Positions 1 to 5,006 of a stretch of DNA of 12,064 nucleotides are shown here, piece after piece. The notes below the pieces were generated by a model. It was given only the letters and a program-made list of their open reading frames with translations. It was not told the origin of the DNA and did no database searches. The position numbers and the translations under genes are program-made. Each line of letters opens with the position of its first letter. Position 1 is the first letter of the stretch. This stretch comes from an uncultured Blautia sp. (GTDB taxonomy: Bacteria > Bacillota > Clostridia > Lachnospirales > Lachnospiraceae): assembly GCA_938028845.1 (NCBI GenBank), contig CALIZJ010000107.1, positions 1-12,064 on the forward strand. The letters run 5' to 3'.

Positions 1-25
1 GGAATGGATGGCTCTCTGTAACAGA

Positions 26-56
26 TTGAGTGGCTCTGAAGCCACGGAATACTCAA
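26..56 (+). other. Stem-loop upstream of the left-edge terminator
   Basis: TTGAGT (26-31) can pair with ACTCAA (51-56), enclosing a second helix GTGGCT/AGCCAC (30-35 with 40-45); the two share bases 30-31. With the terminator just downstream, this looks like the structured 3' end of a plus-strand transcript that begins outside the window. It could be the 3' untranslated region of a protein gene (stops occur at 19-21 and 27-29 in two plus frames) or the end of a small RNA. I cannot match it to a known RNA family. Confidence 0.4.
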
Positions 57-58
57 CT

Positions 59-100
59 GGGGCAGGCATGGCTTTTATAAGCCGCACCTGCCCCTTTTCT
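59..100 (+). terminator. Rho-independent terminator of a plus-strand unit outside the window
   Basis: GGGGCAGG (59-66) pairs with CCTGCCCC (87-94), and an inner helix GGCTT/AAGCC (70-74 with 79-83) closes a TTAT loop. TTTTCT follows at 95-100. The T-run is on the plus strand only. On the minus strand the same hairpin lies downstream of cotJC but without a T-tract, so it would be a weaker terminator for the cotJ transcript. Confidence 0.75.
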
Positions 101-119
101 ATAGAGATAAATCCGTCAT

Positions 120-755
120 TTATGCCCGCTTGCAATTGGTGCACTCCGCTTTGCAGGGAGCGTCAAAGCTTGGATTAAACGCATAAAAGTTTTTGGCATC
201 CAATTGTTCCTGGACACTGCGAAGGGCTTCACCGAATCGTTGGTAATGTACGATCTCCCGTGCGCGCAGGAATTTGATGGGATCTGCAATTTCTGGTATA
301 TCTTTGACCACACGAAGGATATTGTCATAGGTGGACCTGGCCTTTTGTTCCGCAGCGAGGTTTTCGTGCAGGTCGGTAATGGGATCGCCTTTTGACTGGA
401 ATTCACAGGCGTTAAAGGGAACGCCGCCTGCAGACTGCGGCCAGATACCTACAGTATGGTCAATATAATAAGGACCGAAACCGGATTTTTCGATTTCTTC
501 CATGGAAAGATTCCGGGTAAGCTGATGGACAATGGTGGAGACCATTTCCAAATGGGCCAGCTCCTCAGTGCCCACGTCATTAAGCACCGCGGCAGCAGTA
601 CGGTTGGGCATGGCAAAACGCTGGGAGAGATAGCGCATGGAAGCGCCGATTTCTCCGTCAGGCCCGCCGTATTGGCTCATAATATATTGAGCAATTTTAG
701 CATTGGGAGTTTTAATATTTATCGGGTACTGCAGTCTTTTTTCATAAATCCACAT
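120..755 (-). CDS. cotJC: CotJC, manganese-catalase-family spore coat protein
   Basis: This encodes 211 residues of the CotJC branch of the di-manganese catalases, ferritin-like four-helix proteins found in the spore coat of Bacilli and Clostridia. The metal ligands of manganese catalase are visible by position: Glu35 (in GGPDGEIGA), Glu65 and His68 (in EELAHLE), Glu136 (in LAAEQKAR) and His170 (in EIVHYQRF). It could therefore still remove hydrogen peroxide, though activity is not known for most CotJC proteins. The tail has three cysteines (CKAECTNC), which might form crosslinks in the coat. I chose the start giving MWIYEK, the usual beginning of the family; an in-frame start 17 codons upstream would overlap cotJB. 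The ATG is 2 bases past the cotJB stop, and an AGGAGG inside the end of cotJB lies 12 bases upstream, which suggests translational coupling. Confidence 0.93.
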   Translation of the reverse strand: MWIYEKRLQYPINIKTPNAKIAQYIMSQYGGPDGEIGASMRYLSQRFAMPNRTAAAVLNDVGTEELAHLEMVSTIVHQLTRNLSMEEIEKSGFGPYYIDHTVGIWPQSAGGVPFNACEFQSKGDPITDLHENLAAEQKARSTYDNILRVVKDIPEIADPIKFLRAREIVHYQRFGEALRSVQEQLDAKNFYAFNPSFDAPCKAECTNCKRA

Positions 756-757
756 AA

Positions 758-1045
758 CTATCTGCACCCTCCTTCCTGTTCCCATGGAAAGGGCTGCTCT
801 ACCCATTTCCAGGTGTCACCTTGTTCCATAGCATCCTTGGCGATCAGCGGGCCGTAGGAGTTTTCATATTCCGCAAGCAGCTTTCTACGTTCCGCAATAT
901 GGGTGTTGGCAAAGGCCAGGGCTTTTTCGTCATGAGGATGAGTGTCCAGATACAGAAGAATATCGTCCACAGCAAAGCTTACTTCCGTGATGCGGTTGAG
1001 AAGCTGCTGACGTTGGTTAAAAGAATTCTGATACATCATCGGCAT
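758..1045 (-). CDS. cotJB: CotJB, spore coat assembly protein
   Basis: A 95-residue small helical protein of the CotJB family, encoded between cotJA and cotJC as in Bacillus and Clostridia. In B. subtilis the CotJ proteins form part of the inner coat; the molecular role of CotJB is not established. Family marks are the central alpha-helical stretch with LLYLDTHPHDEKAL and the C-terminal tryptophan-rich segment GDTWKWVEQPFPWEQEGG. The start codon ATG (MPMMYQ) is chosen because AAGGAG lies 7 bases upstream of it; further upstream starts would lose that spacing. The start overlaps the end of cotJA by 10 bases and the stop is 2 bases from cotJC, so the three are probably translated from one message. 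Confidence 0.92.
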   Translation of the reverse strand: MPMMYQNSFNQRQQLLNRITEVSFAVDDILLYLDTHPHDEKALAFANTHIAERRKLLAEYENSYGPLIAKDAMEQGDTWKWVEQPFPWEQEGGCR

Positions 1046-1362
1046 ACACATCTCCTTCCGCAAAATGGCTTGCAGAGATCCGGGAATATAGTTCCCACCT
1101 GCAGGGCATAGCTCAATTTAAAGGTTTCAGAAAAGGACTGCGTCGGAACGTAGGCCATGGCAGGAGGAAGAGAGGACAGATGCTGATACATGGACGCGGT
1201 CTGAGAATTGCTGCCAGGATCCATACGGCTGACTGTGCTTTGGGATTGGGGACCAAACGTGGTCATAGAAGGATTTCTTCTGCTATTCATACAGGAATTG
1301 TTCATACCGCAGGTATTATGATAAGGCCGGCAACCGGCGCAGTTGGTACGGTAATTTTCCAT
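1036..1362 (-). CDS. cotJA: CotJA, spore coat associated protein
   Basis: A 108-residue protein. Its C-terminal half has the CotJA signature: PPAMAYVPTQSFSETF, then LSYALQVGTIFPDLCKPFCG. The N-terminal ~55 residues are low complexity, rich in Asn, Ser and Thr, and carry four cysteines (CAGC, CGMNNSC). CotJA is needed for the CotJ proteins to enter the spore coat in B. subtilis; the detailed role is unknown. I took the ATG reading MENYRTN, preceded by AAAGGTGG at 5 bases. A GTG three codons upstream is in frame but overlaps that ribosome binding site. It is the first gene of the cotJABC unit and overlaps cotJB by 10 bases. Confidence 0.88.
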   Translation of the reverse strand: MENYRTNCAGCRPYHNTCGMNNSCMNSRRNPSMTTFGPQSQSTVSRMDPGSNSQTASMYQHLSSLPPAMAYVPTQSFSETFKLSYALQVGTIFPDLCKPFCGRRCVCR

Positions 1363-1399
1363 GAATACCACCTTTCTTTCAAAGTTTCATGTTACTCTC

Positions 1400-1428
1400 T
1401 ATTTTATGTCGGTAAAAGAAAAGGTGTG
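1400..1428 (-). promoter_or_regulatory. Sporulation-type promoter of cotJABC
   Basis: On the minus strand CACA (1428-1425) is followed after 16 bases by CATAAAATA (1408-1400). This fits the SigK pattern mACm-N16/17-CATAnnnTA. The -10 also fits SigE (CATACAnT) at 7 of 8 positions, but no good SigE -35 is visible. Transcription would start about 30 bases before the cotJA ATG. Either factor acts in the mother cell, which agrees with a coat operon. No terminator separates this from mscS upstream, so some readthrough from mscS is possible. Confidence 0.55.
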
Positions 1429-1440
1429 CAGGACAAAAAC

Positions 1441-2265
1441 TTATTCGTTTTTAATATGCACCTGTAATTGGTTATAGGGGATTTCGATCCCCTGCCGGTC
1501 GAACTCTTCTTTGATGCGCTCATTCAGCCGCCATTTAGCAGGCCAATATTTGTCTGTAGCGACCCAAACCCGAAGTCCCATGATGACAGAACTTTCGCCT
1601 AAAGAATCTACAAATACCACCATTTCTTCATCTGATCTTGTGTCTGGATCTTCTTTTAAAAGAGACTCCAGGATTGCCTTTGCTTTTTTTATATCAGACT
1701 GATAGGAAATCCCTATCTTAATTTCCAGTTTTCTCTGGTCTCTGGCAGTGACATTGGTGATGGAGGCGTTTGCCAGTGTGCCGTTAGGAACGATGATATG
1801 CTTATTATCCATAGAAAGCAAAGTGGTATAAAAAATATCAATTTTGGAAACCGTGCCTTCGCAGCCGGCATCCTGGTTCTCAATGATATAGTCGCCTACC
1901 TGGAAGGGTTTAAATACAAGGAGAATGATGCCGCCGGCCACATTTGCCAGGCCGCCCTGCAGACCGAGACCGACAGCAACCCCTGCTGTACCTAAAAGAG
2001 CTGCCACAGAGGATTCTTTAACGCCGAAACTCATGGCGATGTTAAAGACTAAAAGTGCATACAGCAGAATTTTAGAAAAGGAGGATACAAACTGTATCAC
2101 GCCCTTGTCCACATTTGCCCGGTCAAGAGATTTGCGAATAAATTTTAAAAGCCACTTAATGAGCTTTCCTCCAATATAGAAAACAAGGATGGCAAGAACT
2201 ACCTTAATGCCGAAATTTGTGATAGCAGGAAGCTGTCCTTTGAAGAATTCTGTGATTTTTTCCAT
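1441..2265 (-). CDS. mscS: Small-conductance mechanosensitive ion channel, MscS family
   Basis: This encodes a 274-residue inner-membrane channel that opens under membrane tension on osmotic downshock and releases solutes. It has the three-helix MscS layout: TM1 about residues 17-38, TM2 about 56-80, and the pore helix TM3 about 85-117 with its Gly/Ala-rich packing (GTAGVAVGLGLQGGLANVAGG). The FKPFQVGDYI start of the beta domain and the C-terminal alpha/beta domain (about 190-270) follow. The length is close to E. coli MscS (286). AGAAAGG lies 7 bases before the chosen ATG. It follows tetR on the same strand but a terminator lies between them, so the two are probably not co-transcribed. Its link with the cotJ genes downstream is positional only. 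Confidence 0.93.
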   Translation of the reverse strand: MEKITEFFKGQLPAITNFGIKVVLAILVFYIGGKLIKWLLKFIRKSLDRANVDKGVIQFVSSFSKILLYALLVFNIAMSFGVKESSVAALLGTAGVAVGLGLQGGLANVAGGIILLVFKPFQVGDYIIENQDAGCEGTVSKIDIFYTTLLSMDNKHIIVPNGTLANASITNVTARDQRKLEIKIGISYQSDIKKAKAILESLLKEDPDTRSDEEMVVFVDSLGESSVIMGLRVWVATDKYWPAKWRLNERIKEEFDRQGIEIPYNQLQVHIKNE

Positions 2266-2303
2266 ATGATTGCCTTTCTTCTGTATTTATGTAGTATAGA
2301 TCC

Positions 2304-2332
2304 ATTGTATCATAAAAAACCTCTCCGGGAAA
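2304..2332 (-). promoter_or_regulatory. Possible extended -10 promoter of mscS
   Basis: On the minus strand, just past the T-run of the tetR terminator, reads TGATACAAT, an extended -10 (TGn plus TACAAT at 2309-2304). The -35 position, 17 bases upstream, holds only TTTCCC inside the terminator hairpin. TATACT at 2298-2293 is another possible -10. The call is tentative. Confidence 0.3.
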
Positions 2333-2346
2333 TGGAGAGACCTTTT
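2314..2346 (-). terminator. Rho-independent terminator after tetR
   Basis: On the minus strand, directly after the tetR stop, CTCTCC (2339-2334) pairs with GGAGAG (2326-2321) around a 7-base loop, followed by a run of six T (2319-2314). An A-run precedes the stem, so the plus strand also shows a hairpin followed by CCTTTTT, but no plus-strand gene needs it. Confidence 0.8.
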
Positions 2347-2943
2347 TCAGGAAGAAAAGCTGTCTATGATTCCCGAGATGGCTTTAAACAAATAAGGTTT
2401 GTATTCCGCGATAGGTACCGGCTGGTCGTAAAGGATGCAGCTATGGCAGGTGGAGCCTACCAGTTCTATAATGGTAAAGAGCAGGATCTCAGGATTTTGG
2501 CAGTTTTTTGATCCTTTAGAAAGAAAGTTTAAATAGGAACGGTAAAAAGGATATTCGTCCGAAGATTCCTGATGAAAAAAGCCGCGGAAAACGCCCCAGG
2601 AAAGATTTTTGGAAATAAACAGCAAAAGAGCCGTGTTTTTTTCCAACTCGTCCAGGATAAACTGAATAATAAAATAAATCTGCTCTTTAAAATCATGACA
2701 GTCCGTATGCTCCAGAGCTTTCTGTGACCGATAGAAAAGCTCTGCTGTTTTATGGGCGATCAGCTTATTATGAATGTCATATTTATCCCTGAAATACAGA
2801 TAAAAGGTGCCTTTTGCAACGCCGGCTTCTTCTACGATATCAGAGATGGTGGTCTTAGAAAAACCCTTAGAGATAAAAAGATCGTATGCGGCGTTATACA
2901 GGGCCGCTTTCTTTTGTTTCTTATTTAATTCTAATTTTCCCAT
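2347..2943 (-). CDS. TetR/AcrR-family transcriptional regulator
   Basis: A 198-residue TetR-family DNA-binding protein. The N-terminal domain (about residues 8-56) holds the helix-turn-helix TTISDIVEEAGVAKGTFYLY followed by FRDKYDI, the typical family signature. Residues about 70-195 form the all-helical ligand-binding and dimerisation domain, which is too variable to tell the ligand. TetR proteins usually repress their own gene and neighbours. Here the gene is divergent from a cell-wall SEDS gene and upstream of mscS, with a palindrome over its own -35 box, so autoregulation is plausible. The start is supported by AAGGAG 8 bases upstream. Its regulon and ligand cannot be read from the sequence. 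Confidence 0.92.
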   Translation of the reverse strand: MGKLELNKKQKKAALYNAAYDLFISKGFSKTTISDIVEEAGVAKGTFYLYFRDKYDIHNKLIAHKTAELFYRSQKALEHTDCHDFKEQIYFIIQFILDELEKNTALLLFISKNLSWGVFRGFFHQESSDEYPFYRSYLNFLSKGSKNCQNPEILLFTIIELVGSTCHSCILYDQPVPIAEYKPYLFKAISGIIDSFSS

Positions 2944-3002
2944 GGATCAGGCTCCTTGTGTAAATAATAAACTGGATAATGACCGTCGAAATATATTTTT
3001 TA

Positions 3003-3030
3003 ATTATAAACAAAAACGACCAAAAGTCAA
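3003..3030 (-). promoter_or_regulatory. SigA-type promoter of tetR
   Basis: On the minus strand, TTGACT (3030-3025), a 16-base spacer, then a perfect TATAAT (3008-3003). The expected start site near 2996 gives a leader of about 50 bases before the ATG. Confidence 0.7.
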
Positions 3031-3040
3031 TATTAACATT
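3023..3040. promoter_or_regulatory. Candidate TetR operator over the tetR -35 box
   Basis: The 18 bases AAAGTCAATATTAACATT form a near-palindrome: 7 of 9 base pairs are symmetric around AATATT, with GT and AC flanks. It covers the tetR -35 hexamer (3025-3030), where a bound repressor would block RNA polymerase. The match to this particular regulator is inferred from position only; AT-rich DNA makes chance palindromes fairly likely. Confidence 0.35.
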
Positions 3041-3114
3041 GGTAGGGAACATTTTTTTCATCCTGTCTATGGGAATACCAGCGCTGGGAACAGTTTGTCC
3101 TTAAAACTAACGGC

Positions 3115-3143
3115 TTGCTTATGAAAGGGTATTTTGCTATAAT
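3115..3143 (+). promoter_or_regulatory. Extended -10 promoter of the SEDS gene
   Basis: TTGCTT (3115-3120), a 17-base spacer, then TATAAT (3138-3143) preceded by TGC, giving an extended -10 (TGnTATAAT). The expected start is near 3150, about 25 bases ahead of the ATG at 3176. Confidence 0.65.
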
Positions 3144-3175
3144 AATGGAAAATTGAGAAAGCGTCAGGTGATAGA

Positions 3176-4411
3176 ATGGAAAAAGCAAGGCAGCAGAATA
3201 AAATGCTGATTGCAAAAACAAAAAATAAAAAAAGAAAAACAGCAGAAACACGCGCGAAAAAGAATACGAAATCCCATTACTATGACTACAGTCTGGTGGC
3301 GGTGATCATCCTTCTGACCTGCTTTGGCCTGATCATGCTTTATAGTACCAGCGCTTATACAGCGGAGATTGATTTTGGAGACGATATGTACTATTTCAAG
3401 CGGCAGGCGGTGATCAGCGTAGCATGTATTGGTGCCGCTTTGGTCATTTCCAGGATTGATTATCATATCCTGAAGTATTTTACTACCTTTCTCTATGTGC
3501 TTTCCGCAGTGCTCATGCTTCTTGTAAAGACTCCTCTGGGAAGGTCTGCAAATGGTGCGAGAAGATGGCTGCAGCTTGGCCCATTGCCCCAGTTTCAGCC
3601 GGCAGAGGTGGCAAAACTGGCGGTGATCGTCTGTCTGGCCTATATGGTGGTGAAGATGGGAAAGCAGGTACATACCCTGAAAGCCTGTGCGGTTTTAGGC
3701 GGAATGGGCGGATTTCTGGCCATGCTGGCCTATATTTTTACAGAAAACCTAAGTACAGCTATCATTATTTTCTGTATCACCCTGGGAATGATTTTTGTGG
3801 CCCATCCGGACATGAAACCGTTTATCATCCTGTTTGTTGTGGGTATTATTCTCATTGCTGCGTTTGTCATTTTTTTGGTAACGACTCTTGATACCAGTGA
3901 CAGTTTCCGTATCCGACGTATTCTTGTGTGGCTGCACCCGGAGGATTATGCGTCCGGAGATGGTTACCAGACGATACAGGCTTTGTATGCCATCGGATCA
4001 GGCGGCCTGCTTGGGCGGGGACTTGGAAACAGCATCCAGAAGTTAGGAAGCGTTCCGGAAGCCCAGAACGATATGATCTTTTCTATTATCTGTGAGGAAC
4101 TTGGAATATTAGGAGGAATGGTTGTTCTGCTCCTCTTTGCCTATCTTTTATACAGACTGTTTTTTATCGCGCAAAACGCACCGGATATGTTCGGGTCTTT
4201 GATGGTGAGCGGAATTTTCTTACATATTGCCCTGCAGGTAGTCTTAAATATCGGGGTAGTGGTAAATCTCCTGCCAAATACCGGTGTTACCCTTCCGTTT
4301 ATCAGTTATGGAGGAACCTCGATCCTCTTTTTGATGACGGAGATGGGACTGGCTTTAAGCGTGGCCCGGCAGATTACCTTTACAGAGCCAGAGGATGTAC
4401 AGCTTTTATAA
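3176..4411 (+). CDS. FtsW/RodA/SpoVE-family (SEDS) peptidoglycan glycosyltransferase
   Basis: A 411-residue polytopic membrane protein of the SEDS family, which polymerises lipid II into glycan strands with a partner class B penicillin-binding protein. The first ~33 residues are strongly basic and cytoplasmic, followed by about ten membrane helices (roughly 39-58, 77-118, 143-236 and 314-396). Family marks are GARRWLQLGPLPQFQPAEVAKL (residues 127-148), the Gly-rich GSGGLLGRGLGNSIQKLG (274-291), PEAQNDMIFSIICEELG with Asp299 at the proposed catalytic position, and LPNTGVTLPFISYGGTS. These fit FtsW or SpoVE somewhat better than RodA, but I cannot separate them. AGGTG lies 5 bases before the ATG, and the gene has its own promoter. 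No terminator is visible before the acpP promoter, so readthrough into acpP is possible. Confidence 0.88.
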   Translation: MEKARQQNKMLIAKTKNKKRKTAETRAKKNTKSHYYDYSLVAVIILLTCFGLIMLYSTSAYTAEIDFGDDMYYFKRQAVISVACIGAALVISRIDYHILKYFTTFLYVLSAVLMLLVKTPLGRSANGARRWLQLGPLPQFQPAEVAKLAVIVCLAYMVVKMGKQVHTLKACAVLGGMGGFLAMLAYIFTENLSTAIIIFCITLGMIFVAHPDMKPFIILFVVGIILIAAFVIFLVTTLDTSDSFRIRRILVWLHPEDYASGDGYQTIQALYAIGSGGLLGRGLGNSIQKLGSVPEAQNDMIFSIICEELGILGGMVVLLLFAYLLYRLFFIAQNAPDMFGSLMVSGIFLHIALQVVLNIGVVVNLLPNTGVTLPFISYGGTSILFLMTEMGLALSVARQITFTEPEDVQLL

Positions 4412-4478
4412 AGAAAAATGAGATTTAGCCTGTATGTCCGTAAGAAAAAACGAAAATGTAAATAGATGGAAAATAGTA

Positions 4479-4507
4479 TTGACAAATAGGATGCAAGCAT
4501 ATATACT
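4479..4507 (+). promoter_or_regulatory. SigA promoter of acpP and the FAS locus
   Basis: A perfect TTGACA (4479-4484), an exact 17-base spacer, then TATACT (4502-4507). This is the best vegetative promoter in the window, with a predicted start near 4514 and a leader of about 45 bases. A palindrome overlaps the -10 and the start site. Confidence 0.85.
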
Positions 4508-4521
4508 TTGGACATCAAAGT
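4505..4521. promoter_or_regulatory. FabT-box-like operator 1 (acpP promoter)
   Basis: ACTTTGGACATCAAAGT is a palindrome with perfect 6-base arms (ACTTTG/CAAAGT) around 5 bases. It overlaps the last half of the -10 box and the predicted start site. It resembles, from memory, the TTTGA-N3-TCAAA operator of FabT, the MarR-family repressor of FAS genes in Firmicutes. A second copy with 14 of 17 identical bases lies at 4849-4865. The regulator gene is not in this window. Confidence 0.65.
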
Positions 4522-4523
4522 AA

Positions 4524-4540
4524 TTAGTACGAGGTACTTG
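4524..4540. promoter_or_regulatory. Second palindrome in the acpP leader, AGTAC-GAG-GTACT
   Basis: AGTAC (4526-4530) and GTACT (4534-4538) are perfect inverted repeats around GAG. The wider TTAGTACGAGGTACTTG recalls the FapR operator (TTAGTACC...TACTAA type), another malonyl-CoA-sensing FAS repressor. In RNA it would be a 5-bp hairpin with a 3-base loop, 5 bases before the acpP AAGGAG, so it may instead act on translation. Confidence 0.35.
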
Positions 4541-4558
4541 ATAAAGGAGAAGAAAGCA

Positions 4559-4792
4559 ATGTTAGAAAAAATGCAAGAAATGATCGCTGAGCAGTTAAAT
4601 TGCGACGCAGAGACAATTACAGCGGAGACTTCCTTTAAGGATGACCTGGGAGCAGATTCCCTGGATTTATTTGAGCTGGTAATGGCTTTAGAGGATGAGT
4701 ATAATGTAGAGATCCCATCCGAAGAGCTTGCTGACCTTGCCACTGTAGGCGATGTTATGGAATATCTGAAGAGCAAAGGCGTAGAGGCGTAA
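4559..4792 (+). CDS. acpP: Acyl carrier protein
   Basis: A 77-residue acidic four-helix protein that carries growing acyl chains as thioesters on 4'-phosphopantetheine in the cytoplasm. The prosthetic group attaches to Ser34 in the motif LGADSLDLFELVMALED. Length and acidity are typical of FAS II carriers. The ATG (MLEKMQEM) is supported by AAGGAG 9 bases upstream; an in-frame TTG 17 codons earlier has no binding site and lies within the promoter. It is the first gene of the locus, behind a SigA promoter with a FabT-like box, and is followed by a strong terminator. It is thus expected to be expressed above the downstream enzymes, as fits a stoichiometric carrier. Confidence 0.97.
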   Translation: MLEKMQEMIAEQLNCDAETITAETSFKDDLGADSLDLFELVMALEDEYNVEIPSEELADLATVGDVMEYLKSKGVEA

Positions 4793-4803
4793 GTCTGCAT
4801 AGG

Positions 4804-4840
4804 TCTCCTTAGGGCAGGAATGCCTTAAGGAGAATTTTTT
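4804..4840 (+). terminator. Rho-independent terminator between acpP and fabD
   Basis: A 13-base stem (4804-4816 with 4821-4833, one G-T wobble) closes a GGAA loop and is followed by A and six T (4835-4840). It begins 11 bases after the acpP stop. It should end most acpP transcripts and let only part continue into fabD, unless fabD has its own promoter. Confidence 0.9.
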
Positions 4841-4848
4841 GTGCAATT

Positions 4849-4865
4849 ACTTTGTATATCAAACT
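4849..4865. promoter_or_regulatory. FabT-box-like operator 2 (ahead of fabD)
   Basis: ACTTTGTATATCAAACT shares 14 of 17 bases with the box at the acpP promoter and keeps the TTTG-N4-TCAAA core; one base pair of the arms is broken. It lies 9 bases past the terminator T-run and just ahead of a TTGACA. In streptococci FabT binds both at the head of the cluster and upstream of fabK after acpP, and this placement mirrors that. Confidence 0.6.
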
Positions 4866-4867
4866 AT

Positions 4868-4894
4868 TTGACAGAAGCGGATCGGAACTATCCG
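4868..4894 (+). promoter_or_regulatory. Possible promoter of the fabD operon
   Basis: A perfect -35 TTGACA (4868-4873) follows FabT-like box 2, but the best -10 is TATCCG (4889-4894) at a short 15-base spacing. A small hairpin GCGGAT/ATCCGC (4877-4882 with 4890-4895) covers that region. A start here would give a leader of over 100 bases before fabD. Position after a terminator and next to an operator favours a promoter; the poor -10 argues against it. Confidence 0.3.
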
Positions 4895-4948
4895 CCTGAG
4901 AAAGCAAAAGAAAATGACTCCGGATTTTTGGGTGTGCCAAAGAGTTAC

Positions 4949-4954
4949 AGGAGG
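4949..4954 (+). other. Orphan Shine-Dalgarno-like AGGAGG with no gene
   Basis: AGGAGG stands in the acpP-fabD gap, but no ATG, GTG or TTG lies in the 16 bases that follow. The real fabD ribosome binding site is separate, at 4994-5000. In related clusters fabK lies between acpP and fabD, so this could be what remains of the fabK translation start after deletion. It could also be chance in purine-rich DNA. Confidence 0.3.
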
Positions 4955-5006
4955 AAGATAGATAAAAGACATATAAGACCAGATTGACAGTAGAGAGGAG
5001 AAAACA

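Noticed and set aside
756..806. Longer start for cotJC inside cotJB
   Set aside because: The family begins MWIYEK, and the added 17 residues are the out-of-frame shadow of the cotJB end.
3176..3673. Minus-strand frames of up to 169 codons opposite the SEDS gene
   Set aside because: They lie wholly within or across a well-supported membrane-protein gene, lack binding sites, and their products show no family features.
4508..4558. Upstream in-frame extension of acpP from a TTG at 4508
   Set aside because: It would start at the transcription start and inside the operator, with no ribosome binding site. ATG at 4559 has AAGGAG at good spacing and gives the normal carrier length.
4877..4895. Hairpin GCGGAT/ATCCGC as a terminator
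   Set aside because: The stem has only 6 pairs and no T-run follows. It may be a leader structure or chance.
4841..4987. An open frame of 48 codons from GTG at 4841 in the acpP-fabD gap, with AAGGAG 8 bases upstream
   Set aside because: The apparent binding site is the 3' arm of the acpP terminator stem and the frame runs through the FabT-like box. The product resembles no FAS protein or FabK fragment, so it is more likely leader DNA.
4984..4989. TTGACA just before fabD as a -35 box
   Set aside because: It lies 17 bases before the fabD ATG, leaving no room for a -10 and a leader.
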